Source: an uncultured Bacteroidales bacterium
GTDB lineage: Bacteria > Bacteroidota > Bacteroidia > Bacteroidales > UBA932
Length of the DNA: 6,639 nt
Assembly (NCBI GenBank): GCA_946184255.1
Contig: CAMHFA010000065.1
Location: 1 to 6,639 of the forward strand
Reading direction: 5' to 3'
The translations under genes and the position numbers were made by a program. Below the pieces are notes generated by a model. The model searched no databases. It was not told the origin of the DNA and was given only the letters and a program-made list of their open reading frames with translations. How positions within the stretch are numbered: the stretch's first letter is position 1; each line of letters starts with the position of its first letter. Shown here one piece after another: positions 6,038-6,639 of this stretch.

Positions 6038-6639
6038 ATGCCTGGATTAATTGGAAAGAAAATCGGAATGACTTCCGTTTTCGGTGCTGATGGAAAAAAT
6101 ATTCCATGCACCGTCATCGAGGCTGGTCCGTGTGTTGTCACGCAACTGCGTACTGTTGAAAAGGACGGCTATGAGGCCGTGCAGCTTGCCTATGACGAAA
6201 TCAAGGAGATACACGCCAGCGAGCCCCTCAAGGGCCATTTCAAAAAGGCAGGGACCACCCCCAAGCGCAAGCTCGTCGAATTTCCGGCGGACTTTGAGGG
6301 TGAGCTCAAGCTTGGAGACACTATCACCGTAGGTGACATCATGGATGGTGTCAAGTTCGTTGATGTTGTCGGTACTTCCAAGGGTAAAGGCTTCCAGGGT
6401 GTTGTCCACCGTTATCACTTCGCCGGTGTCGGCGGAGCTACCCACGGTCAGCACAACCGCCTTCGCAAGCCCGGTTCCCTCGGTGCTTCATCCTGGCCTT
6501 CCCGCGTCTTCCCCGGTATGAGGATGGGCGGCCACATGGGCAATGAAAGGGTGAAGGTATTCAACCTCGAGGTTGTCAAGGTTATCCCTGAGAACAACCT
6601 TCTCGTCATTAAGGGTTCCGTTCCCGGAGCCAAGGGTTC
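6038..6639 (+). CDS. rplC: 50S ribosomal protein L3 (partial, C-terminus cut by window edge)
   Basis: The ATG at 6038 opens a frame of 200 complete codons plus two bases. It begins [12 protein letters not shown], the classic L3 start. [11 protein letters not shown] follows, and later the conserved block from G-K-G-F-Q-G-V-V through [12 protein letters not shown] and [18 protein letters not shown]3 binds 23S rRNA early in 50S assembly and reaches toward the peptidyl-transferase centre through its central loop. The visible end, V-P-G-A-K-G plus TCN (serine whatever the third base), matches the family's C-terminal V-P-G-x-x-G-S, so only a handful of residues are missing. There is no Shine-Dalgarno; the start is preceded by an AT-rich tract, as is common in Bacteroidota. 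It is transcribed divergently from cdaA, presumably as the first visible gene of an S10-type operon (rplD, rplW, rplB and others expected downstream). Confidence 0.97.
   Translation, partial: MPGLIGKKIGMTSVFGADGKNIPCTVIEAGPCVVTQLRTVEKDGYEAVQLAYDEIKEIHASEPLKGHFKKAGTTPKRKLVEFPADFEGELKLGDTITVGDIMDGVKFVDVVGTSKGKGFQGVVHRYHFAGVGGATHGQHNRLRKPGSLGASSWPSRVFPGMRMGGHMGNERVKVFNLEVVKVIPENNLLVIKGSVPGAKG

Noticed and set aside
6047..6454. Minus-strand open frame of 135 codons opposite rplC
   Set aside because: It is fully antisense to the highly conserved L3 gene and shows no independent protein signature.
1..6639. Mobile elements, CRISPR arrays, tRNA or rRNA genes, toxin-antitoxin or defence genes
   Set aside because: I looked for these on both strands and found no terminal repeats, transposase motifs, regularly spaced repeats or RNA gene signatures. 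The window is filled by housekeeping-type genes with short gaps.

Overview
The window looks like ordinary chromosomal DNA from a member of the Bacteroidota, most likely order Bacteroidales. The evidence is: perfect matches to the Bacteroidota -7 promoter element (TAnnTTTG) in front of both divergent transcription units; no usable Shine-Dalgarno sequences, with an AT-rich leader before rplC instead; and protein families (CdaA, MutS2, YraN, single-domain ManC) with sequence signatures that fit that phylum. The genus cannot be fixed from this sequence alone.

Layout from left to right. Bases 1-56 hold the last codons of a plus-strand gene, probably a FabG-like short-chain reductase. Its stop codon overlaps the stop codon of the converging minus-strand unit. 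Bases 53-5876 are one tightly packed minus-strand directon. In transcription order it reads cdaA (diadenylate cyclase), mutS2 (frameshifted), yraN (UPF0102 nuclease-like), manC (mannose-1-phosphate guanylyltransferase), and a calcineurin-like metallophosphoesterase with a twin-arginine-like leader. The gaps are only 6, 15, 20 and 12 bp, so a single transcript from a promoter just upstream of cdaA is likely. Bases 5877-6037 form a 161-bp divergent promoter region. Bases 6038-6639 are rplC (ribosomal protein L3), which runs off the right edge only a few codons before its expected end.

Functionally the minus-strand unit mixes c-di-AMP signalling (cdaA), nucleic-acid or ribosome quality control (mutS2, yraN), nucleotide-sugar supply (manC) and a probable envelope-facing phosphoesterase. 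rplC belongs to the ribosomal-protein superoperon, but here it starts its own transcription unit with a clear promoter and no rpsJ directly upstream.

The most notable points are: a single frameshift in an otherwise intact mutS2; the 6-bp cdaA-mutS2 junction; RHK in place of the usual RHR motif in CdaA; and a small hairpin at the predicted 5' end of the rplC mRNA. I see no mobile element, CRISPR array, tRNA, rRNA or defence system, and no sign of a wholly new system.
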